From assembly GCF_029869545.1 (NCBI RefSeq), contig NZ_JARWQD010000249.1, forward strand, positions 22,054 to 86,053: a stretch of DNA of 64,000 nucleotides. The letters are read 5' to 3'. Below are positions 40,436 to 48,959 of the stretch, in pieces (positions within the stretch are counted from its first letter, which is position 1; the number at the start of each line of letters is the position of its first letter). The notes under the pieces are model-generated. The model did no database searches. It saw only the letters and a list, made by a program, of their open reading frames with translations, and was not told where the DNA came from. Both the position numbers and the translations under genes were made by a program. The stretch is from Nocardia wallacei. Lineage in GTDB: Bacteria; Actinomycetota; Actinomycetes; Mycobacteriales; Mycobacteriaceae.

Positions 40436-41311
40436 TCAGGACGCGGTCGCCGCCAGCCCGGTACGCGCGCGACGGGCGAACAGCGCCGCGGCGACGGCGG
40501 CGGGCACGTTCATCAGCACGCCGTAGACCGCGGGCGGCACCGACATCGCCGAGTTGTGCAGCACCGACGTCGCCACGGCGATGGCCAGCGCACCGTTGTG
40601 GATCCCGATCTCCATGGCCGCCGCCACGGCCTGATCGGCGCCGATGCCGAACAGCCGCGACACGTAATAGCCCACCAGAATGCCGATCGTGGCCAGCAGC
40701 AGGCATACCGCCGCCAGCGCGCCGACATTGTCGGTGAGCGTGTCGAAGTCGCGGGCCACGGCCGCGAGTACCACCAGCGCCAGCACCACGACCGACAGCA
40801 CCTTCACGCTGCCCTGCGCCCGCCGCGACCGGTCCGGGAACCGGCGGTGCACCCACATGCCGAGCGCCACCGGAATCAGCACGATCGCGAAGACCTGCGC
40901 GAACTTGTCCGGGCGCAGCCCGATTCCGGCATCGCCGTCGAGGAACAACACATACGACAGTCCGACCATCAGCGGCAGGGTGAACACCGCCAGCACCGAA
41001 TTGACGGCGGTGAGCGTGATGTTCAGTGCCACATTGCCCCCGGCGATATGGCTGAACAGATTCGCCGACGGCCCACCGGGAGAGGCGGCCAGCAGCAGCA
41101 TGCCCGCCGCCACCGCGCCGTCGAGCCCGAACAGGTAGATCAGGCCCAGGCAGATCGCGGGCAGCAGCAGCATCTGACAGGCGAGCGCCACCGCGGCCGC
41201 CTTCGGATAGCGCAGCACCCGGGCGAAATCGTCCACGGTCAGGGTGAGTCCGAGGCCGAACATCACCAGGGCCAGGGCGAGGGGCAGGACCACCGCGAAC
41301 AACGAACCCAC
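40436..41311 (-). CDS. Bile acid:sodium symporter (BASS) family transporter
   Basis: A 291-residue membrane protein with about nine or ten hydrophobic segments. LPLALALVMFGLGLTLTVDDF at the start, AASPGGPSANLFSHIAGGNVALNITLTAVNSVLA (the Na+/substrate crossover) and AMEIGIHNGALAIAVA (second crossover) are BASS hallmarks. In bacteria these carry organic anions such as pantoate, 2-keto acids or sterol acids. GTG 41311 follows GAGGAG by six bases. A TetR gene lies 57 bases upstream in the same direction and may control it. The substrate is not predictable. Confidence 0.85.
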   Translation of the reverse strand: MGSLFAVVLPLALALVMFGLGLTLTVDDFARVLRYPKAAAVALACQMLLLPAICLGLIYLFGLDGAVAAGMLLLAASPGGPSANLFSHIAGGNVALNITLTAVNSVLAVFTLPLMVGLSYVLFLDGDAGIGLRPDKFAQVFAIVLIPVALGMWVHRRFPDRSRRAQGSVKVLSVVVLALVVLAAVARDFDTLTDNVGALAAVCLLLATIGILVGYYVSRLFGIGADQAVAAAMEIGIHNGALAIAVATSVLHNSAMSVPPAVYGVLMNVPAAVAAALFARRARTGLAATAS

Positions 41312-41368
41312 TGCGAACTCCTCATCTGCGCACCCGCCGGTTGTGCTGCCCGGCACCGGGTTCCGACA

Positions 41369-41992
41369 CTAGTGAATCGGGTGCGGATGGGCGGGCGCGG
41401 GGGATACGCGAGCGATGACGCCGTCGATGTAGGCACGGAATAGTGCTGCCATGTCGACGTTTTCGGGGTCGAGCAGCCATTGCAGCTGCAGGCCGTCCAT
41501 CATGGCGGTGACCTGGCGGGCCAGGGCCGCGGTGTCGGTCCCGGCGGCGACGGTGCCCGCGGTGACACCGTCGTCGAGCGCTCGCACCAGCCAGGCCCGC
41601 AGGCGGCGGTAGCGATCGACCGCCCAGCCGTGCGCCGGGTGGTCGGCGGTGATCGCCTCGCCGGTGACGACGGTGAACAGCTGGACCAGGCCGGGGACGT
41701 GGGCGTTGTAGGCGACGAGGGCGGCCAGCCGGTCGAGCGCGGCCGGGCCGCGCAGATCGTCGGGGGCGCCCAGGCGTTCGTAGTCCACGCGGTCGCGGTA
41801 TTCGAGCACGGCCGTCAGCAGCGCGGCCTTGGTGGGGAAGTGGTGCAGCAGTCCGGGCTGCGACAGACCGCAGCGCTCGGCGATCTCGGCGATCGACGCG
41901 CCGCGGAAACCGTTGTCGGCGAACGTCTTCAGCGCGACGTCGAGAATCCGTTCCTTGCGGGCGGTGCCGCGCGGGCGCCCGGGAGTCGACAT
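41369..41992 (-). CDS. TetR-family regulator
   Basis: A 207-residue TetR protein with the helix-turn-helix at about residues 12-58 (ARKERILDVALKTFADNGFRGASIAEIAERCGLSQPGLLHHFPTKAALL) and a C-terminal domain ending in QVTAMMDGLQLQWLLDPENVDM, as in the BetI-like TetR_C group. TAGGCT (42004-41999) lies six bases before the ATG, a leaderless start. Neighbours in the same direction are the BASS transporter downstream and the Baeyer-Villiger-type monooxygenase upstream, either of which may be a target. Confidence 0.87.
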   Translation of the reverse strand: MSTPGRPRGTARKERILDVALKTFADNGFRGASIAEIAERCGLSQPGLLHHFPTKAALLTAVLEYRDRVDYERLGAPDDLRGPAALDRLAALVAYNAHVPGLVQLFTVVTGEAITADHPAHGWAVDRYRRLRAWLVRALDDGVTAGTVAAGTDTAALARQVTAMMDGLQLQWLLDPENVDMAALFRAYIDGVIARVSPAPAHPHPIH

Positions 41993-42091
41993 GCGCGGAG
42001 CCTATCACGGTCGGATAACGACCCCGACCGAGTGCTCGGTCAGGGCCGGGTCGATCGGGCCGCGCGGAATGCCGTACGGAACGGCCGTATT

Positions 42092-43567
42092 TCAGCGGGA
42101 CACGGCCGGGCGATCGAGGGCGTAATCGGCGAGAACGGGTGCGCGGCGCATGAGCCTGTCGAACCGCGCCGGGCTCGACGGCCACACCTCGGGAATTCCG
42201 TTGCGGCCCAGGTACCAGCTGTGGCACCCGGCCGCCCACACCGTGCCCGGCATCGCCGCGCGCAGCCGCTCGTTGTAGGCCGCGGTGGCCGCGGCGGTGG
42301 GTTCGACGGTGGTGAACTCGCCGTCGCGCCAGGCCCGCAGCCACTCGACGATGCGACGGGACTGGGCCTCGGCCACCGCGGTGAGCGGATGGTTGGCGAC
42401 CGGGCTGTGCGGGCCGATGAGCATGAACAGATTCGGGAACCCGGGCAGCATCATCGCCTCGAACGCGTGCGGTCCGTCGGCCCACACCTGGTCGAGGGTG
42501 CGGCCGCCGGTCCCGGTGATCGCCATCGGGCGCATATAGGCGTGCGAGTCGAAACCCGTTGCCAGCACCAGGATGTCGAGGTCGTGGTGGCGGCCGTCGG
42601 CGGTCACGACGCCGTGCGGGTCGATGCGGTCGACGGCCGCGGTGACCAGGTCGACGTCGGGGCGCTGCACGGCCGCGTAGAAGCCGTCGGACACCACCAG
42701 CCGCTTGCACATCGGTGGGTAGTCCGGGGTGAGGGCCCGCCGCAATTCGGGATCCCGCACCGTGCGCAGGTGGGCCGCGCAGACCGCGTTGATCACTTGC
42801 CGCACGGGGCCCGGGCGCACCAGCCCCCGCGAGAACAGCGCGAACGTCAGGGCGTTGAGCCGGTAGGACAGCGCGCTGAGCGCCGGCCAGCGTCGATACA
42901 GCGCCCGTGACAGCCGGGTGTAGGGCCGGTTGACGGTCGGCAGCACCCACTGCGCGCTGCGCTGGAACAGTACGACCCGCGGTACCCGCCCGGCGAGGGC
43001 GCGCACGAGCTGGGTGCCGGTCGAGCCGGTGCCGATCACCCCGATTCGCTTGCCGCGCAGGTCGATACCGTGATCCCAGCGGGAGGAGTGGAAGGCGGGC
43101 CCGGCGAAGTCGTCGAGACCGGGGATCTGCGGCAGTCGCGGGTGATGCAGGAATCCGGTGGCGCACACCACGAAGTCGAAACGCTCGCGCGCACCGGCGG
43201 CGGTGGTGAGATGCCATGCGCGGCCGTCGAATTCGGCGGCGGTGATCTCGCTGTGCCACCGGGTGTGCCGGTGCAGGCGGTGCGCGTGCGCGACCTCGGT
43301 GAGGTATCGGTTGATCTGCGGCCCGGTGGAATACAGCTGTGTCCAGTCCGGATTCTTGGCGAAGGTGAACTGGTAGTACCGCGACGGCACATCGCACACC
43401 AGCCCCGGATAGCTGTTGTCGCGCCAGGTGCCGCCGAATCCGGCGGCCTTCTCGAAGATGGTGAAGTCGTGAAAACCCGCGCGCCGCAGGAACACTCCCA
43501 GGCAGATGCCGGAGATGCCCGCGCCCACGATCGCGACGCGCGGCCGCCTGGATTCGGTGGGATTCAT
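42092..43567 (-). CDS. Flavin-binding Baeyer-Villiger-type monooxygenase
   Basis: A 491-residue class B flavoprotein monooxygenase. The FAD fold is VAIVGAGISGICLG (about 10-23), followed by GGTWRDNSYPGLVCD. The Baeyer-Villiger fingerprint FxGxxxHxxxW is present as FAGPAFHSSRWD (about 153-164), and the NADPH fold is IGVIGTGSTGTQL. It should insert oxygen beside a ketone, or oxidise a heteroatom, with NADPH and O2. The ATG follows a GGGAG site. It is divergent from a zinc alcohol dehydrogenase, a functional pairing: the dehydrogenase can make the ketone that the monooxygenase uses (inference). Confidence 0.87.
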   Translation of the reverse strand: MNPTESRRPRVAIVGAGISGICLGVFLRRAGFHDFTIFEKAAGFGGTWRDNSYPGLVCDVPSRYYQFTFAKNPDWTQLYSTGPQINRYLTEVAHAHRLHRHTRWHSEITAAEFDGRAWHLTTAAGARERFDFVVCATGFLHHPRLPQIPGLDDFAGPAFHSSRWDHGIDLRGKRIGVIGTGSTGTQLVRALAGRVPRVVLFQRSAQWVLPTVNRPYTRLSRALYRRWPALSALSYRLNALTFALFSRGLVRPGPVRQVINAVCAAHLRTVRDPELRRALTPDYPPMCKRLVVSDGFYAAVQRPDVDLVTAAVDRIDPHGVVTADGRHHDLDILVLATGFDSHAYMRPMAITGTGGRTLDQVWADGPHAFEAMMLPGFPNLFMLIGPHSPVANHPLTAVAEAQSRRIVEWLRAWRDGEFTTVEPTAAATAAYNERLRAAMPGTVWAAGCHSWYLGRNGIPEVWPSSPARFDRLMRRAPVLADYALDRPAVSR

Positions 43568-43614
43568 CGTCTGCTCCCGTCTCCCACCCCGATGCTAGAC
43601 GGTAAGTCATTCAA

Positions 43615-43629
43615 TGGACTCCATGTCCA
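43615..43629. promoter_or_regulatory. Inverted repeat in the BVMO/ADH divergent promoter region
   Basis: TGGAC-N5-GTCCA (43615-43629), perfect 5-bp arms, near the middle of the 110-base space between the divergent genes. It is a candidate operator for joint control; the nearby TetR (41369-41992) is one possible binder. Confidence 0.4.
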
Positions 43630-43677
43630 GCGAAATGTTATCGTGTGCGCCACATCACAAGGTGTGAAGGATGCGCG

Positions 43678-44718
43678 ATGCGAGCACTGCAGTACACCGG
43701 GCCGGAAACCGTTGAGGTCCGCGACGTTCCGGTTCCCGAGATCGGCCCGGCCGATCTGCTCCTGCGGGTCGGGGCCGCCGGGGTGTGCCATTCCGATCTG
43801 ACATTGGTGAACTTCCCGATGCGGCTGCGCGAGGACCCGCTGACCCTCGGCCACGAATTCGCCGGGACCGTCGAGGCGGTCGGCAGCGGGGTGTCCGGGC
43901 GGGAGGTGGGCGAGCGCGGGGTGGTCTACCTGTTCTGGACGTGCGGAAGCTGCCGGGAATGCGTGAGCGGCAACGAGAACGTCTGCGTGGCCGCCGGGCG
44001 CGCGGCGTATCCGCCGTGCCCGGGCCTGGGCCCGGACGGCGGCATGGCCGAGTACGCGCGGATTCCGGCGAGCGCGTTCGTCCCGATCGGCGACCTGGAC
44101 TTCCTGCAGGCCGCACCCGTCGCCGACGCCGCGCTCACGCCCTACCACGCCATCCGCGGCGCCCGCGAGCAGCTGCGGCCCGGCGCCACCGCGGTCGCCA
44201 TCGGCATCGGCGGGCTCGGGCACGTGGCGGTGCAGATCCTGCGCGCGGTCAGCGGCGTACGCGTGATCGCGGTCGACGTCGAGCAGGACAAGCTGGCTCT
44301 CGCCGCGGCCTGCGGGGCCGATCTGGGCCTGCTCGCGGGTGCCGACACCGCGGCGGAGATCCTCGACCGTACCGGCGGCCGGGGCGCGGAGGCCGTCTTC
44401 GACTTCGTCGGCATCGACGCGACCGCGCGGCTCGCGGTGGAAACCGTGGCACCCAACGGTGCCTACCGGATGGTCGGAATCGGCGGCGGCGCACCGGAGA
44501 TCACGGCGGGCCCGGCCGGTGGGCCCGGCTGGCCGTGGGGTGCTTCGGTCCGGAAATCGCTGGGCGGCACCCGATCGGATCTGATCGAGTCCCTCGCCCT
44601 CGCGCAATCCGGGCGGTTGCGCATCGAGGTGGAGCAATACAGCCTGGCCCAGGGCCCGGAGGCGTTCGCCCGGCTGGACAAGGGGCAGGTGCGCGGCCGC
44701 GCGGTACTCGTGCCCTGA
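43678..44718 (+). CDS. Zinc-dependent alcohol dehydrogenase (MDR family)
   Basis: A 346-residue medium-chain dehydrogenase. Catalytic zinc ligands are C37 (GVCHSD), H59 and E60 (TLGHEF); the structural-zinc cysteines are C89, C92, C95 and C103 (CGSCRECVSGNENVC). The NAD(P)-binding loop is GIGGLGHVAVQ, followed by the acidic VIAVDVEQDKL, which favours NAD+. It probably interconverts an alcohol and a ketone or aldehyde. ATG 43678 follows GAAGG. It is divergent from the Baeyer-Villiger monooxygenase with a shared inverted repeat between them. Confidence 0.88.
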   Translation: MRALQYTGPETVEVRDVPVPEIGPADLLLRVGAAGVCHSDLTLVNFPMRLREDPLTLGHEFAGTVEAVGSGVSGREVGERGVVYLFWTCGSCRECVSGNENVCVAAGRAAYPPCPGLGPDGGMAEYARIPASAFVPIGDLDFLQAAPVADAALTPYHAIRGAREQLRPGATAVAIGIGGLGHVAVQILRAVSGVRVIAVDVEQDKLALAAACGADLGLLAGADTAAEILDRTGGRGAEAVFDFVGIDATARLAVETVAPNGAYRMVGIGGGAPEITAGPAGGPGWPWGASVRKSLGGTRSDLIESLALAQSGRLRIEVEQYSLAQGPEAFARLDKGQVRGRAVLVP

Positions 44719-44727
44719 CCCGCCGGG

Positions 44728-45504
44728 TCAGTTCTCGGGCACGATCGTCGCGGGCCAACCCGGTGCCGCGGCTCGCGGCGCCGCGGGATCGTCGAAATGG
44801 ATTGCGGCAGAGCCCGTCCCGCTGACCGCGGTGACGAGCTGGGCGGCGACGCGGGACAGTTTGACGTTGCGTTGATTCGATATGTGGCGCAGCATGTCGA
44901 ACGCCTCGTCCCGGCTGCATCGGTGCTGCCCGATCAGGATTCCGATGGCCTGATCGATCACGGATCGGGAATTCAGTGCCGCGCGCAACTGCTCGGTGAG
45001 CTGTTCCTGGTGGGCGGCGGTCAGGGCCCAGCCCAGCAGCAGGCCGACGTGCTCGGCGACGAGCGCCAGCGTCCGGCGGCCCTCGTCGTCGAAGCCGTGG
45101 GGCCGGGCCGAGTACAGGCCGAGCGCGCCGAGCACCTCGTCGTTCGACAGGAGCGGGCACACCTCGGCGGAACGGATCCCGTGCCGCACCATCCGCTCCG
45201 GGTAGGCGCCCCAGCGCTGTTCGGTGCCGAGATCGGTCACCGAGACGGGCTGCCGTGACCGGACCGCCTCGCGCGCGGCCGCCATACCGTCCGCCCGGCG
45301 CGCCTCGTCGAGCAGCATGGCGTGGGCATCGCGCGAGCCGCCGACGGTGGTGTTCCCCTCGAGCAGGACGACACCGGCCAGCGGCCGCCGCGGAAGCATC
45401 TCGGAGATGATCTCGGCGATATTGCGCGGGAAGTCTTCGACCGGTTCGGGCGACAGCAACGCGGACGTCAGTGCCGACAGACCGGTCGCCAGTCGGTTGG
45501 TCAT
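44728..45504 (-). CDS. GAF-ANTAR RNA-binding antiterminator
   Basis: A 258-residue signalling protein. Residues ~20-170 form a GAF domain (LAGVVLLEGNTTVGGS, then ICPLLS-like VCPLLSNDEVLGALGLYS), and ~180-235 an ANTAR domain with the typical LNSRSVIDQAIGILIGQHRCSRDEAFDMLRHISNQRNVKLSRVA. ANTAR domains bind dual hexaloop RNA hairpins to prevent termination. In actinobacteria these proteins respond to GAF ligands or partner kinases. It lies 31 bases after a second GAF-ANTAR gene. No dual-hairpin target was identified in this window. Confidence 0.88.
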   Translation of the reverse strand: MTNRLATGLSALTSALLSPEPVEDFPRNIAEIISEMLPRRPLAGVVLLEGNTTVGGSRDAHAMLLDEARRADGMAAAREAVRSRQPVSVTDLGTEQRWGAYPERMVRHGIRSAEVCPLLSNDEVLGALGLYSARPHGFDDEGRRTLALVAEHVGLLLGWALTAAHQEQLTEQLRAALNSRSVIDQAIGILIGQHRCSRDEAFDMLRHISNQRNVKLSRVAAQLVTAVSGTGSAAIHFDDPAAPRAAAPGWPATIVPEN

Positions 45505-45535
45505 GGCACCGCCTCGGCTCGGAAGATATTGTGAA

Positions 45536-46435
45536 TCAGCATAATCGGTACCCCTCCTCGAGGACTCGGCGGGAGAGGACGGGCAGCGGCACACTCTCGG
45601 CGAAGGCCCGGGCCCGCAGCAGCGTCAGCGCGGTGTCCGGATCGCAGCAACACTGCACGGCGACCACCCCCGCCGCCTGGTTCACATCGGTGAGGTAATC
45701 GGCGTCGTCGAACAGCGCACCCCGCAGGGACAGGTCGCCGGGCGCGGCATCGGTGCTCGACCCCGCCAGCAGAACGGTATTGGCCAGTACGTCGGCGACC
45801 CGGTCGGCGCCGGTGACGGCGTCGTCGGTCAGCACGGCACTGCGCGAGTACAGGCACAGCGCCCCCAGGCGCCGGGAGGCGGCCCGCAGCGGGACGGCCA
45901 GCACCGTGCGCACTCCGAGATCGGCCAGGGCTGCGCCCAATTCGGGCCAGAGCCGGGCGAAATCGCGGTCGTTGGCGAGCACCTGGTCCCGACCGGCGGC
46001 GATGTCGAGGGCGGGGCCCGTGCCGATCACGGTCTCGAGCTCGTGGACGGTCTGCGCGACCGCATCGGAGGTGGCGGTGAGCAGTTCCCGCTGCTCGTCG
46101 TCGTAGAGCACCACCGCGGCGCTGCGCACGCGCAGCTGATCGGCGACGGCCGCCATGAAGACCGGTCGCCGGGTCCCGCCGCCGGTGGCGCGCCATTTCT
46201 GCAGGCGGAGTGCGTAGAGCCGATGCAGCCGCGCGCAGGCGCGGTGGCGTGCCTCGATGGTGCGGTGCAGGGTGGCCATGCGCTGGCGGAACGGCCGCAT
46301 CGAGGCAGGTGGGTGCTCCGCTTGCTCCTCGTGCCGCTCGGCGATGGCGGCGGCGTGGGCCGCGCGTTGTAATTCCAGGGCGTACAGCCGCAGCGCCTCG
46401 GCGATATCCTGGTGCTCGTCCGGTAACGACGACAC
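45536..46435 (-). CDS. GAF protein with degenerate ANTAR domain
   Basis: A 299-residue protein. The N-terminal ~80 residues are helical (LYALELQRAAHAAAIAERHEEQAEHPP), then a GAF domain (about 85-225, MAAVADQLRVRSAAVVLYDDEQ to LGALCLYSRSAVL). The C-terminal ~55 residues read DVNQAAGVVAVQCCCDPDTALTLLRARAFAESVPLPVLSRRVLEEG, an ANTAR-like three-helix pattern in which the usual IxxA-G-ILM is altered. TACGCT lies six bases before GTG 46435 (leaderless). It lies upstream of the other GAF-ANTAR gene and downstream of CheR, in one direction. Confidence 0.78.
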   Translation of the reverse strand: MSSLPDEHQDIAEALRLYALELQRAAHAAAIAERHEEQAEHPPASMRPFRQRMATLHRTIEARHRACARLHRLYALRLQKWRATGGGTRRPVFMAAVADQLRVRSAAVVLYDDEQRELLTATSDAVAQTVHELETVIGTGPALDIAAGRDQVLANDRDFARLWPELGAALADLGVRTVLAVPLRAASRRLGALCLYSRSAVLTDDAVTGADRVADVLANTVLLAGSSTDAAPGDLSLRGALFDDADYLTDVNQAAGVVAVQCCCDPDTALTLLRARAFAESVPLPVLSRRVLEEGYRLC

Positions 46436-46478
46436 CCGGCAAGCGTAACCCTGCCGCGGGCATCGGGCGCCGGTTGAG

Positions 46479-48296
46479 TCAGTTTCGTTGCGGCGCATCG
46501 GCGGACTGTGCCGATTCCTCCATCAACAGGACCACGCCGTCGCGGCTGCCGTCCAGGGGTGAGCAGACGACCGCGCACAGGATCGAGCGGCCGATGCGGT
46601 TGACGGCGGGCATCTCCACCGGGTCGGTGCGCCGCCGGGTCTTCAGGCACCGCCGGATGGGCTCCTGCAGCCGCTCGGTCGGCAGCCCGAAGTCGAGGGC
46701 GAGGAAGAACTGCTGATTCACCTCGTCGGACCGCAGCCCCCACAGCTCCTCGGCGCCGCGGTTCCAGCTGCGCACCCGCAGGTCGCCGTCGAGCACCACC
46801 ACGCCCGCCGCGACGCTGGACAGAATGCCCTCGAGGAATGTGCGGGTCTCATCCAGCTCATCGGTGCGGATGCGCAGCTCCTCGTTCATGGTCTCGAGTT
46901 CCTCGTTGCCCGACTGCAGTTCCTCGTTGGTGGTTTCGAGTTCTTCGTTGGTGGATTGCAGTTCCTCGTAGGCGGTTTCGAGCTCCTCGCGCTTGACCTT
47001 GACCTCGAGCGACAGGCGGGTCGCGACGGTGGTATCGATGAAATTGACGACGACTCCGGCGTTCACGCCGTCCGCGGACCACAGCGGCTGGATGTGGACA
47101 TCGAAGAACTGGTTGTCCTCGGGCCCCATGCGGCGCTCCACGGAGCCGATGCGGATATTGTGGTGCTCCGCGACGGCCTGTTCGATCAGCGACCGCAATT
47201 CGACCGGGCGGTAGGAGATTTCGAGATCGCTGAGGGGGCGCCCGATATCGTGCAGGGTCAGGCCGAACAGGGTGCGCAGCTGCGTGTTGGCGATCGTGAC
47301 CCGGCCGTCGGTGTCGACGCCGAGCATCGCGAACGGCGCGTTCTCGAGGGCCAGTTCACCGACCTGCCGCCGCTTGACGAAGCCCTGCACCTCCTTGCCG
47401 AGACCGGCGTCGAGCCTCGGGAGGACGGGCGGATGCGGCGTGACGGTACGACCGCCGCGACAGCGGAAGATGCGTTGACGCATATTCGCCACGTCGAAGC
47501 GGTCACCGTCCGACAGCAGCATCTCGGCCTTGCCGAGGAACAGGAAGCCGCCCTCGCGCAGCGCGAAGTGATAGCGATCGAGGATCTGCGATTGCGCCTC
47601 CACGTTGAAATACATCAGGGTGTTGCGGCAGACCAGCAGATCCAGCCGGGATATGGGGGCATCGCGGGTGATGTCGTGGCGGCCGAAGATCACCCGGCGG
47701 CGCAGATCCGACCGGAAGAGGAATTTGTCCCCGTTGGGCTCGAAATACTTGGTGCGCAGTTCGTTCGACAGCGGTTCCAGGGCCTTGGCGGTGTACATGC
47801 CGGTCCGGGCGTCGCGTAACGCCTCCTCGTCGACATCGGTGCCGTAGATCTTGACGCGGCGGACGCATTCCTCGATGCCGAGTACCTCGGCGAACACGAT
47901 GGCGAGCGAATACGCCTCCTCGCCGCTGGAACAACCGGCGCTCCAGATCCGGATCTCGTCGGCGGGATCGGTGCCGGTGACCAGCTCGGGGACGACCTCG
48001 CGTTGCAGATACTGCCAGGCGTCGATGTCGCGCAGAAAACTGGTGACATTGATGAGAATGGTGTTGAACAGGTGCCGGAACTCGTCCGCGTTGCTTTCCA
48101 GATAGTCGCGGTAGTCGTGGTAATCGGGGATCCGCACCTCGTGCATGCGTTTGCGGATCCGGCGAGCCAGGGACGACCGCTTGTAGCCGGTGAAGTCGAA
48201 GCCGCGGGAGTCGCGGATGAAGATCAGCAGATCCTCCACCGATCCCTCGCCCGCGGTGCCCTCCTCGAGGGCCGCGCTCCCGTCGGACTCCGTCAC
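46479..48296 (-). CDS. CheR-type methyltransferase with PAS domains and coiled coil
   Basis: A 605-residue protein. Residues ~15-285 are a CheR methyltransferase: FIRDSRGFDFTGYKRSSLARRIRKRM, then SAM motif IRIWSAGCSSGEEAYSLA and the acidic GTDVDEEAL. A PAS region (about 305-425) is followed by a coiled coil with a striking seven-residue repeat (ELQSTNEELETTNEELQSGNEELETMNEEL, about 435-475, given in parts) and a second PAS domain. No kinase or receiver domain is visible. GTG 48296 overlaps the CheB stop by four bases. Such CheB/CheR-PAS proteins act in stress signalling rather than chemotaxis; no flagellar or MCP gene is present. Confidence 0.87.
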   Translation of the reverse strand: MTESDGSAALEEGTAGEGSVEDLLIFIRDSRGFDFTGYKRSSLARRIRKRMHEVRIPDYHDYRDYLESNADEFRHLFNTILINVTSFLRDIDAWQYLQREVVPELVTGTDPADEIRIWSAGCSSGEEAYSLAIVFAEVLGIEECVRRVKIYGTDVDEEALRDARTGMYTAKALEPLSNELRTKYFEPNGDKFLFRSDLRRRVIFGRHDITRDAPISRLDLLVCRNTLMYFNVEAQSQILDRYHFALREGGFLFLGKAEMLLSDGDRFDVANMRQRIFRCRGGRTVTPHPPVLPRLDAGLGKEVQGFVKRRQVGELALENAPFAMLGVDTDGRVTIANTQLRTLFGLTLHDIGRPLSDLEISYRPVELRSLIEQAVAEHHNIRIGSVERRMGPEDNQFFDVHIQPLWSADGVNAGVVVNFIDTTVATRLSLEVKVKREELETAYEELQSTNEELETTNEELQSGNEELETMNEELRIRTDELDETRTFLEGILSSVAAGVVVLDGDLRVRSWNRGAEELWGLRSDEVNQQFFLALDFGLPTERLQEPIRRCLKTRRRTDPVEMPAVNRIGRSILCAVVCSPLDGSRDGVVLLMEESAQSADAPQRN

Positions 48297-48898
48297 GAGC
48301 CGCTCACCCCGACCAGCCCTGCGATGACCTCGGCGATCTCGTGCAGCGGCAGGATGAAGTCCACCGCGCCGGTGCCGACCGCGGCCTCGGGCATGCCCTT
48401 GAACTCCGCGTCCTGCGGATCCTGCGCGATCACCGTGCCGCCCCGGGACTTGACGGCACCGACACCCATGGAGCCGTCCCTGCCGGACCCGGTCAGCACA
48501 CACGCGATGGCGCGGGAACCGTAGGCCCCGGCCACGGACTCGAAGAGCAGATCGGCCGACGGGCGCACGAAATGGACCAGCTCGCTGCTGGACAACGAGA
48601 GCACGCCGCCGGACCCGACCAGCAGATGGTGATTGGGCGGCGCCACATAGACGACGCCGGCCTCGGCGCGCACATCGGCCTCGGCCAGTCGCACGGGCAG
48701 CTGGCAGCGCCGCGACAGCACGTCGGCGATGACGGTGTGATGGCGCGGATCGAGGTGCTGCACCACCAGGATCGGGACCGGAAAGTCGTGCGGGAAACCG
48801 CCGAGCACCCGGCTCAATGCGGTGATGCCTCCGGCGGACGAGGCGATCGCTACAATGCCGTAACTCTCGGCCGGTGGAACTCGGCTGGAGTCGTTCAC
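48293..48898 (-). CDS. CheB-type methylesterase without receiver domain
   Basis: A 201-residue stand-alone CheB catalytic domain. The triad is S21 (ASSAGGI), H48 (VVQHLD) and D141 (GSGRDGSMG), all in place. The N-terminal receiver of chemotaxis CheB is absent, so it is not controlled by CheA-type phosphorylation in cis. TAGGCT (48910-48905) lies six bases before GTG 48898, indicating a leaderless transcript. It is coupled to the CheR-PAS gene by a four-base overlap, so the two are probably antagonistic partners acting on an unknown protein. Confidence 0.88.
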   Translation of the reverse strand: MNDSSRVPPAESYGIVAIASSAGGITALSRVLGGFPHDFPVPILVVQHLDPRHHTVIADVLSRRCQLPVRLAEADVRAEAGVVYVAPPNHHLLVGSGGVLSLSSSELVHFVRPSADLLFESVAGAYGSRAIACVLTGSGRDGSMGVGAVKSRGGTVIAQDPQDAEFKGMPEAAVGTGAVDFILPLHEIAEVIAGLVGVSGS

Positions 48899-48959
48899 GG
48901 CATCAGCCTAGCGCGCCGACGGCCGGTCTCGTGGTATGCCGGGGGCGCTCGAGCGGGGA

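Noticed and set aside
46479..48898. Chemotaxis operon
   Set aside because: CheB and CheR-type proteins are present but there is no CheA, CheW, receptor or flagellar gene, and CheB lacks a receiver domain.
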